Origin: Amoebophrya sp. A120
Taxonomy: Eukaryota; Sar; Dinophyceae; Syndiniales; Amoebophryaceae
Reading direction: 5' to 3'
Length of the DNA stretch: 64,000 nt
NCBI GenBank assembly: GCA_905178155.1
Contig: CAJINV010000005.1
Span: forward strand, 8,244,515 to 8,308,514
This document shows, in pieces, positions 44,501 through 56,600 of this stretch. The stretch's first letter is position 1. Every line of letters begins with the position of its first letter. The position numbers and the translations under genes were made by a program. The notes beneath the pieces are model-generated. The model searched no databases. It was not told the origin of the DNA and saw only the letters and a list, made by a program, of their open reading frames with translations.

Positions 44501-45472
44501 GTTATTTGGTACAAAATTGTTGCAGCGGAGCTTGATTGTCCAGAGAGTTTGGCTAGATGTTGTCCTCGTTGGAACAAGGTTATTGTACGAAAATTGTCCT
44601 CTCACTGCAGGCTTCAGCTTCTGACTGTTGCAAAAAAAATTGCATAATCTCCTTGATTTTTTTGACCGAATGAACTTGAAAACCAGCACAACTTCTCGAG
44701 CTTGGCACTATATTGATATGAACTTTTGTCAACTAATACAGACTTGTTCATCTACTGTTGTGTGCGCACCCAAATAAAGAAGAGCAGACCCGATGCTGTT
44801 CTGTGGTTTTTGCAGCGGCGCAAAAGATTCATCATGATCTTCGACTGGCTTGCGATAGAAGTGAAATCTTATGTTGCAGCGCGCCGAGCGATAATATGCC
44901 AATGCTCTCCACTGGCACTGCGCCGTCTCGTCGTTGATGTCCATGACACGACTAGTCTACTGAGTTGAGAAAGCAGGACAGAGCAGAAAGCTCTCTTTTC
45001 TTTGTCACAACTGGACGAGTTTTTATGTTTTGAAGATAAGCACGGCTTGCTACAGCAACACTCCATCGTGTAGACAGTAGACTTGAGAACAATAATTCAC
45101 AGCATGGTACTCCTGCATATCCATTTCTTTCACAGTGGCGCGCGGAGGTCTTCTCGAGTTAGTGACGTGGAGCAAAATACTTATTTTCTAGAAAAAATGT
45201 AGAGACCACTTCTATACTAGAGCCACTGCAGAGTTGTCAGAGGTCGTGTTTGCGGCCCAAGATGAGGCCATTTTGTAGTTTCCTGTCTGATTTAAGACTA
45301 AGTAGCATAGTACGTACCAGATTTTTATATTTTGAGAGTGAGATCATGAAGCAAGAGCTGCCCAATAACTTTGCAATTTCGACCTTTTCAGGAACGTAAA
45401 AAAAGTTGAGTTTTGGGAAGATTATTTTAGAGGTTACAGTGTAAAGCACGACTGCTTGTGCTGTAGTGCAAG
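41514..45472. other. AT-rich 4-kb spacer between genes 5 and 6
   Basis: No introner and no coding-quality frame on either strand. A ~61-bp tandem pair lies at 42664-42778. I recognised no RNA gene. Confidence 0.55.
42664..42778. repeat. Tandem duplication, ~61-bp period
   Basis: The unit TTGGAAAAGAACCCAAGCGA followed by CAAAACAAGTTGTACTACTGAG occurs twice with near identity. Confidence 0.85.
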
Positions 45473-48400
45473 ATGGCCTCACGAGAGGGGGAGATGACCT
45501 GGCTCCCAGAGCAGCATGAGGAGCAGCTGCAGCTGGGGTTCAGGATCATAGACAATGCGTTCAAAAACAAAATCCACGGCCTGGAGCAGGAAATAAGAGC
45601 ACTGGTATTAGTACTGAACAAGTTTACTAGTGTTTCGCTGCATGAAGAATTTGGCATGCATCTGATGCATCAGATCATCGGAAGGAGAAGATATAATACA
45701 AATATTGCATGACAAAGTTACAACAACAACTCATCCAATTTTAACAGCGACTAACGAACGAAGAGAAGACGCAGCAGGTCACGGTGCTACAGAAAAAAAA
45801 CTCAAGTTTAGCTATCAAACTGGGATGAAAAATTTGCGCTTGCGTGTATCATCATCTGTAATGCTCGCAGCTGTGTATGAAAGTTAAGTACGAGTACCAA
45901 GAAAAGCACAAGGATCTGTGTTATTTTTTTCATGCTGTACGTTCTTTCCGAATTAAGTAGGCTTTGGCTCTTTCACATACCTTGCTCCGCATTCCAGAAG
46001 ATTCAGATTGGTGCAGTGAGTATGGGGAATTTTTCCGGTTGCATAAGCCAGGTCGAATTGATAGAAAGCCACCAGAGGACACAGCAGCTAGGCGAGGAAA
46101 ATAAGGTACTTACTACTCAAGAAATTTTTTGTGCCAACAACTGTTGATGCAGCGAATGCTTGACTCGGTGCGATTTGTGATGCGTATATGAAAATGTAGT
46201 TTGCGTTATTTGTCATGCTGTCGTGTTTGTTGTATGCACAGGGTTTGTCTTCATGCCAAGTAAATTTTCAATTACAAAATAAACAGGAACTGTTCCGAAC
46301 AGTACAAGCGCTGAAGAAGCAGGTTAGCAGACTAGACGACCTGAAAAAAACACTCATGGCAAGCTATCCGGAGTAAAAACGTACCCACACCAGAGTCAGG
46401 ATGAGGATTTTGCAACACAAACCTAGGAGTTTTGTGAGTCACGCATGACAAAATTCGCTATGCAGTGTAGTGCAGGTTAGCAAGTGCAGCCGCGTCACAG
46501 ATTCATCTGCTCATTCTGTTCACAGCATCACAAATTCCAAATTACGAGTGGAAATGGCTCTCATAGGGATGCGCATTACAAGTCTTCCTGTCCTTGCAAA
46601 TCTGCATTACAGCTCTGGTGTGGGTACGTTTTTACTCAGGATACAAGCTTGTCAGACGTGGAACAGCAAGCAGTAGAGGACGCAAGCTCACTGTATTATA
46701 CTGATTTTCATTTTTTGTCATGCTGGACTAGTGAACTGATACTGAATTGTGATGCTGTCAGTATTACATGAGATGGGCATGCCCATGCAACAATTTCTGA
46801 TGCAATAATCGCTATTTACAAAAATGAACCACACACGACTCACGACACAGGTTAATGTCAGAAGAGTACCTGAGTATGAAATGCAAATATGTCTGGGTCT
46901 GGAAACTTGTGAAGCAAGAAAGGGAATAGTAAGCACACTGTAATGCGCTGCCAAGCATGACAAGTTTTTCCGTGGTTCTGAGTTGCGTACTCCGCATGAG
47001 AAACTGCGTTTTCGCATGACAAGCAAAAGGAGCTCTTTGCGGTGACGCAACACAGAGTTGAGAGTCATGCCAGACTAGCATAACAAATCTCGCAACTCCC
47101 CAGACCCAGACATTTTTGCAATGCATACTGAGAAGTGCAGTGCCATTAACCGCCGCGAGCGTGACGGGCGTCCCTATGAAATGCAAAAATGTCTGGGTCT
47201 GGAAGAATGCAACTTGTGATGCTGCATTTGCATTCCAAAAAAATCTGTATTGCATGAGCAGCAAAAGGAATGCGATTTTTGCTACGCGGAGAGGGCATTC
47301 GTCATGCGGAATACGCATCAAGATGCCCTCAAAACATCTGTGCAGACATGATGGCGCATGAAAAACGTGCATCACAAGTCACAGAATCTTCCAGACCCAG
47401 ACATTTTTACAATCCATAGTCCCATACCCAAGGCAAGATGGTAGCCCACAGAACGGTAGTAGAATTTGTGTTGCCATTTTGCATGCATAGCAAACGGTGT
47501 TAACAGAAAAATTCGTGATGCAGAATGATCCTACATCCCATGAGGGATCTGTCATGCAATTGTGCTTGTGCAATTACCTTTACCGATCTCTTCACAGTCC
47601 TCCGCTCTTCCTACCCCGGCGGGTCGAACGCCCAGGGCGGTGGTGCGCAGCCGAGTGGCCAGTACTCTGAGTAGAAGCGTCGCCACCCCAGACTTGTCAT
47701 GCGTATTTCTTGCTAATAAATACGTAGATTATATGATCTCATGCGCAGGAGACCCAATAACGAGCTAGCAGTTTCTCATGCTGTTTATGACTTTGTCATG
47801 CTCTAAGGAGCATAATACGCTAGATTTGTGATTTGACGCCGCTACTAGCCAACCACGACTGCTGCACTAAAGACCCAAACTTGTCATGCCGGATATCCAA
47901 ATAACCTCGTTGATTTGTATAGCAGATTCCCCAGTTAGTGTGACTCTTGGTTGGGGACGTTTTCGCATAGGATAGCCAGCTCCAGCAGCAGATAAATATG
48001 GAGGGCGTCGGCTCCCCTGCTAGCGGCGTGGACGGGAAGCAATTTTTCCGCAACGCGAGGGCAAGGTTGAGCTACGTATCAAAGTGAAAAATCCCCCCAC
48101 CCCATACTCAAACTAGAAATTTGTGATGCAGATTTGTGGTCACAAATCAGCTTTGTCATGCTAGAAGGGAAAAGATGCGGACTGTAGTGCTGGTTGGCGT
48201 GGGAAAGCCTTGCATCTTCGGCATGACAGGGGGCAGCTGGAAGGGGGAAACAGCATGACAAATTGCCTGCAAACGAGGCCACAGCTGCGTCTCTTGGCCT
48301 TCTAGCATTACAAGTCGATTTGTGTACTCAAATACAGCATCACAAAATTCGTTTTCGATATGGGGAGGGGGGATTTTTCCTTTTGATACTACGAGGCCTT

Positions 48401-48973
48401 TAACTCCTTCCTCGCGAACATAAAACGACTGAACAACCACCAGCAGACGCGAGACGAGACCCTATCAAGTGCTCATATGTCTAAGTCTCCGAGATTGCGA
48501 GGTTTGTCATGCTCGTCTGGCATGACTCTGGACTCTGTGTTGCGTGGCCGCAAAGAGCTCTTCTTGCCTGTCATGCAAAAACGCAGTTTGTCATGCGGAG
48601 TACGCAACTCAGAACCAGGAATGCCCTGTCATGCTTGGCAGCGCATTACAGTGTGCTCGCTATTCCCTTCCTTGCATCACAAGTTTCCAGACCCAGACAC
48701 ATATTTGCATTTGATAGACCCTGGATGAGGCGCAAAGAATTTTCGGCGCGGAGCACCAGGATTTATATCGAGAGTACTTTCTTAATGTTAATGTTGAATG
48801 ATGTTCATTTGTGATTTGTCTGTGATGCATGAAATGAATGGTGCGGATTTTTGCGCTTGATGTGACCATGGAGGATTTTTTTCCCGTCAAACTTGCGCCG
48901 CATCACAAGGTTTTTTTTTTACATGATGAAAAATTCTTTCAGGTTTGTCCAGCTCCTGAACCGGCATGCGTAG
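45473..48973 (+). CDS. At4g15545-like coiled-coil protein
   Basis: Thirteen exons (45473-45604, 45748-45810, 46052-46105, 46287-46364, 46649-46692, 46851-46874, 47133-47174, 47424-47455, 47598-47662, 47980-48076, 48394-48462, 48722-48773, 48943-48973) sum to 783 nt: 260 codons plus a stop. The N-terminal half is a coiled coil (GLEQEIRAL...EKTQQVTVLQKKNSSL...RTQQLGEENKELF...LDDLKKTLMAS). The linker is Gly/Ser-rich. The C-terminal block GKQFFRNARARLSY-EAFNSFLANIKRLNNHQQTRDETL-DEAQRIFGAEHQDLYREFVQLLNRHA matches my recollection of the conserved end of plant At4g15545-like proteins. The molecular role of that family is not known to me. Conservation across introners and conventional introns supports the model. 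Confidence 0.82.
45605..45747 (+). other. GT-AG intron in gene 6
   Basis: The donor is CTG|GTATTA and the acceptor TTTTAACAG|CGACTA, phase 0. Confidence 0.65.
45811..46051 (+). other. GC-AG intron in gene 6
   Basis: The donor is TTA|GCTATC and the acceptor ATAAGCCAG|GTCGAA, phase 0. It keeps the coiled-coil heptads continuous (KKNSSL-VELIESHQ). Confidence 0.55.
46106..46286 (+). other. GT-AG intron in gene 6
   Basis: The donor is AAG|GTACTT and the acceptor AATAAACAG|GAACTG, phase 0. Confidence 0.7.
46365..46643. mobile_element. Introner family B in gene 6
   Basis: TSD caagc, exact; phase 0. Confidence 0.9.
46693..46850 (+). other. GT-AG intron in gene 6
   Basis: The donor is CACT|GTATTA and the acceptor CACGACACAG|GTTAAT, phase 2. 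Confidence 0.6.
46875..47127. mobile_element. Introner family A in gene 6
   Basis: TSD ctgag, exact; phase 2. The left half resembles the copy at 36949. Confidence 0.9.
47175..47418. mobile_element. Introner family A in gene 6
   Basis: TSD gtccc, exact; phase 2. Confidence 0.9.
47456..47597 (+). other. GT-AG intron in gene 6
   Basis: The donor is AACG|GTAGTA and the acceptor CTCTTCACAG|TCCTCC, phase 1. Confidence 0.6.
47663..47974. mobile_element. Introner family B in gene 6, diverged left end
   Basis: TSD gccag, exact; phase 0. The left end is TACTCTGAGTAGAAGCGTCG. Confidence 0.85.
48077..48388. mobile_element. Introner family E in gene 6
   Basis: TSD ctacg, exact; phase 1. It splits the conserved RLSY-EAF motif. 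Confidence 0.9.
48463..48716. mobile_element. Introner family A in gene 6
   Basis: TSD gaccc, exact; phase 1. Confidence 0.9.
48774..48942 (+). other. GT-AG intron in gene 6
   Basis: The donor is CGAGA|GTACTT and the acceptor ATTCTTTCAG|GTTTGT, phase 2. The join gives DLYRE-FVQLLNRHA and the stop. Confidence 0.7.
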
Positions 48974-50690
48974 CGATCACAGGAGGAAAACTACATGTGG
49001 AACAGCCCTTCGTCTAGCACCTCCAGTTGAGCCGGAAGATTATTATCCCAGTCGACGGAAATTGTGAATCGAATATACAAATCACCAAGTCAATATTGAT
49101 AAAACACCTCAATAAAACTACTCCTGTACCACCCACCTCGGGCTCGCCAAGCTCCAAAGCTAATGATAAACAGTTTTACGACTACTACTTTTACAAGACC
49201 AGTTGAAAAGCAATACCCGTTTTTAACATTTTACCAGTCTTTCAAAAATCAACAGAGTTCAACAGATCTCAGAATCAGATAATACGTGCTGTCTAGTAGA
49301 TGACAAGCACAGCGACGAATTACAGAATCAGACAAAGAAGTTGTAGAGAAGCCGGATTTGTATTTCCGGGTAAAAATTCTCCAGCAGAAAAGTTTACAGT
49401 AAATAGTTTACACAGAAGAACAAGAGGATTCTTGTTGATTCGTAAGAGGGAAATAAGTTTACAGCAGATACAGTAGTCTGCCTACTTAAGTAATATGGGG
49501 TGGCTGCAGCGCCGGCACTTCATTGAAAAACGAGTATAATTTCAAACGCACCTAAAAAATCTAGCGACGGCCCTTTACGATTCTTTCGAGCCAAGCGCCA
49601 ACGAATATCTTCACGTCGGTGTAGTTAGCGACTACGACTACGTATTGGCGACGGCAAAATGCAAGGCGAAACTGCGAAGAGTAAGTACTATGCGACCGCG
49701 GAGAGACAACCGCGACTCCGCATATTAGCGTCTGGAAAATCGGTATCGGAGGCGACAAGGATTTTCAAAAGAACGAATGGATTATAGAAGCCGAATGGAT
49801 TATTTGATTTCGGCGAGCCGCAAGTAGTCGCATTGGACCACAAAATGTGAATCTGGAACGTGCTGATGGCAACTACATGTGAAGAAAACTAGAGAAGATG
49901 GAAAGACAAATAAAAATCGAGCATCTCGATAAAGATTTTAGCCGACATCAATTTATTTTACACGACGAAAAAATAAATGTCCAAAGTGATAAAAGATTCT
50001 CGAAGCAAGCGACAATAAATTTTCCCTCTCCACACCGTTGTGGTCCTGCAGCCGGTTATTTTCAGCGCTGCAATACGATGTCCTCTCGAAGGTGTACGTA
50101 GAAATGCGATGATCAGCGAGGTGTTCTTCTTTATTTGGGGGAAAAACTACTTGCGGATTTTTACATCTTTCACTTTCTGCAAGCATGCCTTCTGCTGGTG
50201 AATCGTCTTCAACACCTGTAATTATCGTCATTTAGAGCTGCACAAAAACTACTTATACGGAACAATGTCATGACTCATCGTCGGCACGCATATCAAATCG
50301 TCCTTGCATGTGCAAATCGCCACAAACTTATTAATTGTGTGGAGCGAAATAGTAGAGAGAAGTGCCATGATCTGAATCGCAATTCGGATTATACTTGTAC
50401 GAAGTAGCAAAAAAATAAAAATCGTTGCCAAGGTGCTGCAAAATTCGCCCCTTTGTCGTTTGATATCTCGCTCGGTGCTTCTATTTCTGTGCTTCACTTT
50501 GAATCTTCGAGTTTGACTTTATAGAATGATGTTGACCGCGGTAGTACTTAGCAGCTCTTGCAGCTAGCAGAGCTAGATGTCTTCTTCTAAGTAGCGATCA
50601 AACTAGTTGCGAAGCCAATGTGGTACGAACAGCATCAGGTAGTTCTTGACGAAAGTAAATGAGTTTCATCAACATGTTGAAATCTTCAAG
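48974..50690. other. AT-rich spacer between genes 6 and 7
   Basis: No introner, coding-quality frame or RNA gene was recognised. The segment up to 50690 is presumed promoter for gene 7. Confidence 0.5.
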
Positions 50691-53600
50691 ATGAGACGTC
50701 GGAGGTGGTGTGCAACAAGCCGGAAGCTCTTTCTACTCCGCACCATGCCAGGTCTCTCGTCCCACCTGTCGCGGCTCCTTCTCTCGACTAGTAGCCTTTC
50801 GGCGCTAGAAGTCGAAGTAAAAAACCTCCTCCTTGTTGCGGCCCTTGACGTTGGCGGTCCAGAGCAGGATGAAACTATTCCCCCTTCTGACGAGCAGAGT
50901 AGCATTGTTGAAGAGGATTTGCCAGCAGGACCTGCTGGTGCTGATCTATTCGCCACTAGTAGAGCTGCATCTTCTGTAATAAGTCTTGGCGAGGGACGAG
51001 GTACTTCTAGTCCTCTAGCTGCGCAGCAGGAGACTAAGAACGAGGAAGAAGAGGTCGCCGGGCATGCTGCAATCCAGCTGAACGACCTTGACAACAACGA
51101 CCTCGATGCGCTGACAGTGGAAAAAAACCTCGAGGAGTTGCTTTATGCTGAACAGAATGTGATATGGATTGCAAAAATGCTTGGGTCTGGAAGGACGCGA
51201 ACTTGTAATGCTGTCTTTGGATTCCAAAAAAATCTGTATTGCATGACCAGCAACAGGACTCCAGTTTGTGTTACGTGGAGAGGGCATTTCTCATGCGGAA
51301 TAGGCACTAGGAAGCCCTCTAAAAATCTGCGTTGCTAGATCATGCATTAGAGGCATCAAGCATCATACATAACATGCATGACAAGTCTGGCACTCTTCCA
51401 GACCCAGACACTTTTGCATTTGATATGTGAATGAAGATCTTGGTAGAAGTTTCCCAGAGCCAGACGAGGACGAATTTTTCGGCAGCGGCAGTAGTACCTC
51501 CAGCAGCGTTATCAAATGTAAAAATGTCTGGGTCTGGAAGAATGCAACTTGTCATGCTAAATCTGAAGCATGCAAATATCTGTGTTGCATGATTGCCAAA
51601 AGTCGTCCAGTTTTGACCAAGTCCGGAGGGAGTTTCTCGTGCAGGATAGGCATGAGAGAGATCGCGCCGAATCTGTCATGCTAGGTCCTGCATTCCAGAC
51701 CTCAAGGGTCATGGAAAAGCTGCATGACAAATCTGACAATCTTCCAGACCCAGACATATTTGCATTGGATAAGCGTCGGGATTCTGGATGAAAATGCGGA
51801 ATTTTCCGAACCGGAAGAGGACGGTGCCGCCTCGTCGTTCACACAAATGGCGGGCAGCAAGCCGCTATCCTTCAACAAGAGAGGATCTTCGACAAGAAAG
51901 TCAAATCCATCTGCAGAGGTAGGAGCGTTGTCACATGCATCTCCAGGAAGTAGAACATCAGGAGCGGAGGCTGCTGCTGCACGAGATGAAGTTCTTGGGA
52001 ACAGTGGTACTGGAGCAGGAGGCGACCACGATTTTAGTATTTTCCCTGACGACGAGGACGACCACGACGACCTCCTTGCTTCCTCTAATTTATTTCCCGC
52101 GGAAAATGAAGATGTAGGTGACCTGGTACTAAACGCAACCGGCACCACATTTCTCCAAAATAAACAAACCATTTTATTGGGGGAGAATCAAGGAGAAGCA
52201 TTGTCTATGCGGAAGCAAGCAGATAAGTTATCAAATGCAAAAATGTCTGGGTCTGGAAGAGTCGGGACTTGTCATGCACATTTTGCATGACCCGTGAGGT
52301 CTGTGATGCTGGTGCTAGCATCACAGATTTTTTGAGTGCTTCTTAAATGATGCTAATTACGCATAAGAAATGCCCTCTCCGCGTGCCAAGAACTGACTCC
52401 TCATGCTGCTCATGCAACACAGATATTTTTAGAATCCGCAGACAGCATTACAAGTTGCATTCTTGTTCCAGACCCAGACATTTTTACATTTGACAGAAGT
52501 CGCGGATGAACAACGGGAAGACCACAGAGAGACGAGAAGGCGACAAGGATGACGAAAAAGAGAGGTCGCGGGGGCGCACCAGCAGGGGCGGTGGCAGAAA
52601 CCGGTCGCGGTCTCGAACAAGCAGAGAAGATGACAAAGACGATCGTCGTCGGCGTCCCGCTCGGCGCGAGGGAAGGAGCAGGAGCCGCGAGCGGGAGCGA
52701 AGCAGTGCGACGCGTCGCGACCGAGAACGGCCTAGAAGCCGAGAAAAGCCGCCAGCCCGGCCACCTCCGCGACCGCGCAGGCCCCCTCCGCGGCCGCCTG
52801 GTTACAATCGAGGACCCCCACCACGGTATCCGCCACCTCCCGGGCCGCGTGGTGTCCCTCCTCCGCAGGAACAGTCAGCTGCAGAGCCAGCTCCGGCTCG
52901 CACCACGCGGGCGAAATCGAAGCCGAAGCCCCCACCGGTGGACAAGGAATTGGTTCGCGACGAAGCACGCACGGCGGTGCAGACGGCCTTGACGCAGGGC
53001 ATGACAAAGCAGAAAGAAAAGCAGTCCAGTTACGAGCAACAGTCTTCCAGCAAAACGGCCTACATCCTGGAAAAGGACCTGTGGAGCGCGTACTTTTCCG
53101 ACTCCGTGCGAACACTGGCGAACTTGGAAATCCTGCCGCCCGTGTGTCCCAAAAATTGCGGCGAGGAAGGTATTATGCATTGCAAAAATGTCTGCGTCTG
53201 GGTCTGGAAGGATGCAACTTGTAATGCTAATTCTGGATCGTGCAAAAATGAAAATCTGTGTTGCATGAATGCCAAAAGCTGTCCACTCTTGACCAAGTTG
53301 AGAGGAAGTTTCTCATGCAGATTAGGCATGATAGGGATCTCACAGAATCTGTCATTCTAGGTTCTGCATTCCAGACGACATGGATCATGGAAAATCTGCA
53401 TGACAAGGCTTGGAATCTTCCAGACCCAGACATGTTTTCATTTGATAGGTGTGGAGTGCTCCTTGGAAGACTTCGCTGACCTCGAACTCCGCTGCGCGGG
53501 ATATGGCGTTCTCAAATGTTACATTCTCAACTGTTACATGATTTGTCATGCAAAATTCGAGCCAGAATCGTCGCGATCAAGCTGCTTCGCATGACAAATT

Positions 53601-56600
53601 CTCGAAGTGCCAAATAGGCTAAAAATCTGTGCCAAATCTGTCATGCAAAAGGCGCAATCTTTCCCCTTTTAGTTTTCCCATGCTTGCATCACAAACTCAT
53701 GTAACAGTTGAGAATGTAACAGTTGAGAACGCCATACGGGAAACTCCAAGCCGCTAAAACTGGCGGACCCCCAAGGCTGGCTCCACGTTTCGTTTGACGG
53801 GAAACCGTATGAAATGCAAAAGTGTCTGGGTCAGGGTCTGGAAGATTGCGAGACTGTCATGCTGATCTGGCGTGACCCTTAAATCTGTATTGCGTGGCCA
53901 CAAACAGCCTCTCTCGCCTGTCATGCAAAAACGCAGTTTCTCATGCGGAATACGCAGCACAGAAGCACGAAGCAACTTGTCATGCTCGGCGGCGCATTAC
54001 AGTGCATTTGTTATTGACTGACTTGCATCACAAGTTTTCAGACCCAGACATTTTTGCATTTGATAAACCGAAAGTGCAGACTTTGCAGCGGAAAAACGTG
54101 GAAGTCACCTTGGCGACCGAGGCGAAGAGCAGGCTCGCAGGGCTCGCGAACTGGTTTTCCGGTACGCGTTCCGAGGTGGCGAATATGAAATGCAAATATG
54201 TCTGGGCGGTCTGGGAGATTGCAACATTCGTCATGCTAGTCTGGCATGCCTCTGAACTCTGTATTTCATGGCCGCTAAGAGGAGCTCCGCCTCCCTGTCA
54301 TGCAAAAACGCAGTTTCTCATGCGGAATATGGAACTCAGAACCATGAAAAAAACCTGTCGTGCTTGGCAGCGCATTGTAGCGAGCTCACTATTCCCTTCC
54401 TTGCATTACAAGTTTCCAGACCCAGACGTATTTGCAATGCATAGCGAAAGCAGAGCTGCAAGACACCTTCAAGAAGGACAAGAGCTTTCACGAGCACCTG
54501 GTTGGGGTGTCCCCGACTCAATTCCTCGCCGCGATGCTCAAGTCGTGGAAAAACGCCCCGGACCCGTTTGGAAGGAACGGATTCGATATGGATTGCAAAA
54601 GTGTCTGTCATGCTAAAGCCGAATCATGCAAAAATCTGTGTTGCATGACTGCCAAAAGCTGTCCACTTTCGACCAAGTTGGGAGGGAGTTTCTCATGCAG
54701 GATAGGCATGACGGAGACCTCACAGACGCTGTCATGCTAGGTCCCGCATGCCAGACCTCATGGGTCATGGAAAACCTGCATGACAAGTTTACACCCTTCT
54801 AGACCCAGACATATTTGCAGTTGATATTCGATCCCTTCGCCTCGCAGGAGACGTTTCTGAACAGTTTGAAGAGCGTATTACAGTGAAAAATGCGCCCACG
54901 ACCCCAGAACTTGGAAGTAAGTATTTGTATTGCAAACCTTTCCAACGGAAACATTCGCCGTCTTGCATGTATCAGCATCACAGATTTTCAATCGTGAATA
55001 GAAAAAATCTGTATTGCAAAAGATCCCAGCAAGAGTGGCGCTTGTCATGCAAGCGATGCTGTATGCGACTAGACTCTGCATCAGAAAGATTCATAGTCCG
55101 TTCATGCAAGACAAAAAGTTTTCATTTGGAAACTTCGCATCACAAACACAAACTTTCGGGGTGGGGGCATCTTTCCGTTTGATAGAGCGGCCGGGAATTC
55201 TGTTGGTTTGAGTCGCTCTCTATCAAGTGTAAGAATGTCTGGGTCTGGAAGAGTGCATGTTTGTCATGCTTGTCTGGCATGACTCTCAAATCTGTCATGC
55301 ACGTTACCCAAGAGCGCCATTTTTCTGTCATGTAGAAACGCAGTTTGTCATGCAGAATAGGCAACACCTAGAAGCTCAGAAACTTGTCATGCTGAGCGAG
55401 CACCTGTGGCCTCCTCATGATACGCCACCCAGCATCACAAGTTTCCAGACCCAGACACTTTTGCATTTGATACTCTCCATGATGCAGTTCGGCACAGACT
55501 GGCAAGGCGACTGGCGAGGTACGGGAAGAAATGGGAAGTCCAGCCTGCCACTTTACCCAACGCCGACGCTGGAGATCCGCCCGGGCAAGGAGTGCATGAA
55601 GGAAGACAAGGACATCCTGCAAAATATCCTGTGTAAAAACGTCCCCACCCCAGAGTTGTTATGCAAATTTGCAATGACAGGAGCGCTTGTAATGCGCTTC
55701 CCCATAACAGGCATTTTCAATCGTGTTTTCGCATTTGTAATGCTGCAAACAGAATAAGCAGATGGATTTGTGATGCGGATGTCCTTGCTAACATGCACTA
55801 CACTGCGGACTGCAACTTGTCATGCGTGGCTCCCACAACTTCTGGATTTGTGTTGCTAAGTTCCCAAATTGATTATGGGGCGGGGACGTTTTTACATATG
55901 ATACAAAAGATGAACGACGCTAAGGCGGCCAAGGAAGAAAGTTGGCACGGCGCGGTGCAGAATCGCTACCAGAGCATGCAGCGATACTTTGGGGGCGGCT
56001 CCACCAGTGAGGAAGGCGTCATTGTATCAAATGCAAAAATGTCTGGGTCTGGAAGAATGTAAGCTTGTCATGCAGGTTTTCCATGGCCCATCAGGTCTGG
56101 AATGCGGGACCTAGCATGACAGTGTCTGTGAGGTCTCTGCCATGCCTATCCTGCATGACAAACTCCCCCGAAACTTGGTCGAAAGTGGACAGCTTTTGGC
56201 ACTTATGCAACACAGATTTCTGCATGATTGGGATTTAGCATGACGAGTTGCAATCTTCCAGACCCAGACATTTTTGCAATCCATACATTGCGGGGAGCGA
56301 CAAAATCCCGTTTGAGACAAATGTGGCCGATTTGGTATTTCTGCGGCCAACGGACCAAATGGTGCTTTCTCCGAAGCTGAACATGCGGGAGTTCCGGCTT
56401 TTCACGGGGAATGGGAAGTTCGCCTCTATACAAGTCGAAGTTCTCGGCGAAATTCGGTTGTACCGATCAGAAGGCAGCAATCGCGCAGCAAGGCCGTTGT
56501 TTTCGAAGTGGTACCTTGCTCCGGGCGCAGGTGGGAACAGGCAGAGTCCGCCGAACTCGCAGCTGTTATCCTCTGCAAACGTATTGTACTTCGTAGTAAT

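Noticed and set aside
22425-50690. tRNA, rRNA, spliced-leader or snRNA genes in the AT-rich spacers
   Set aside because: No T-loop-like GGTTCRANNCC, no dinoflagellate spliced-leader sequence and no recognisable snRNA core was seen by eye. A covariance-model search would be needed to exclude them.
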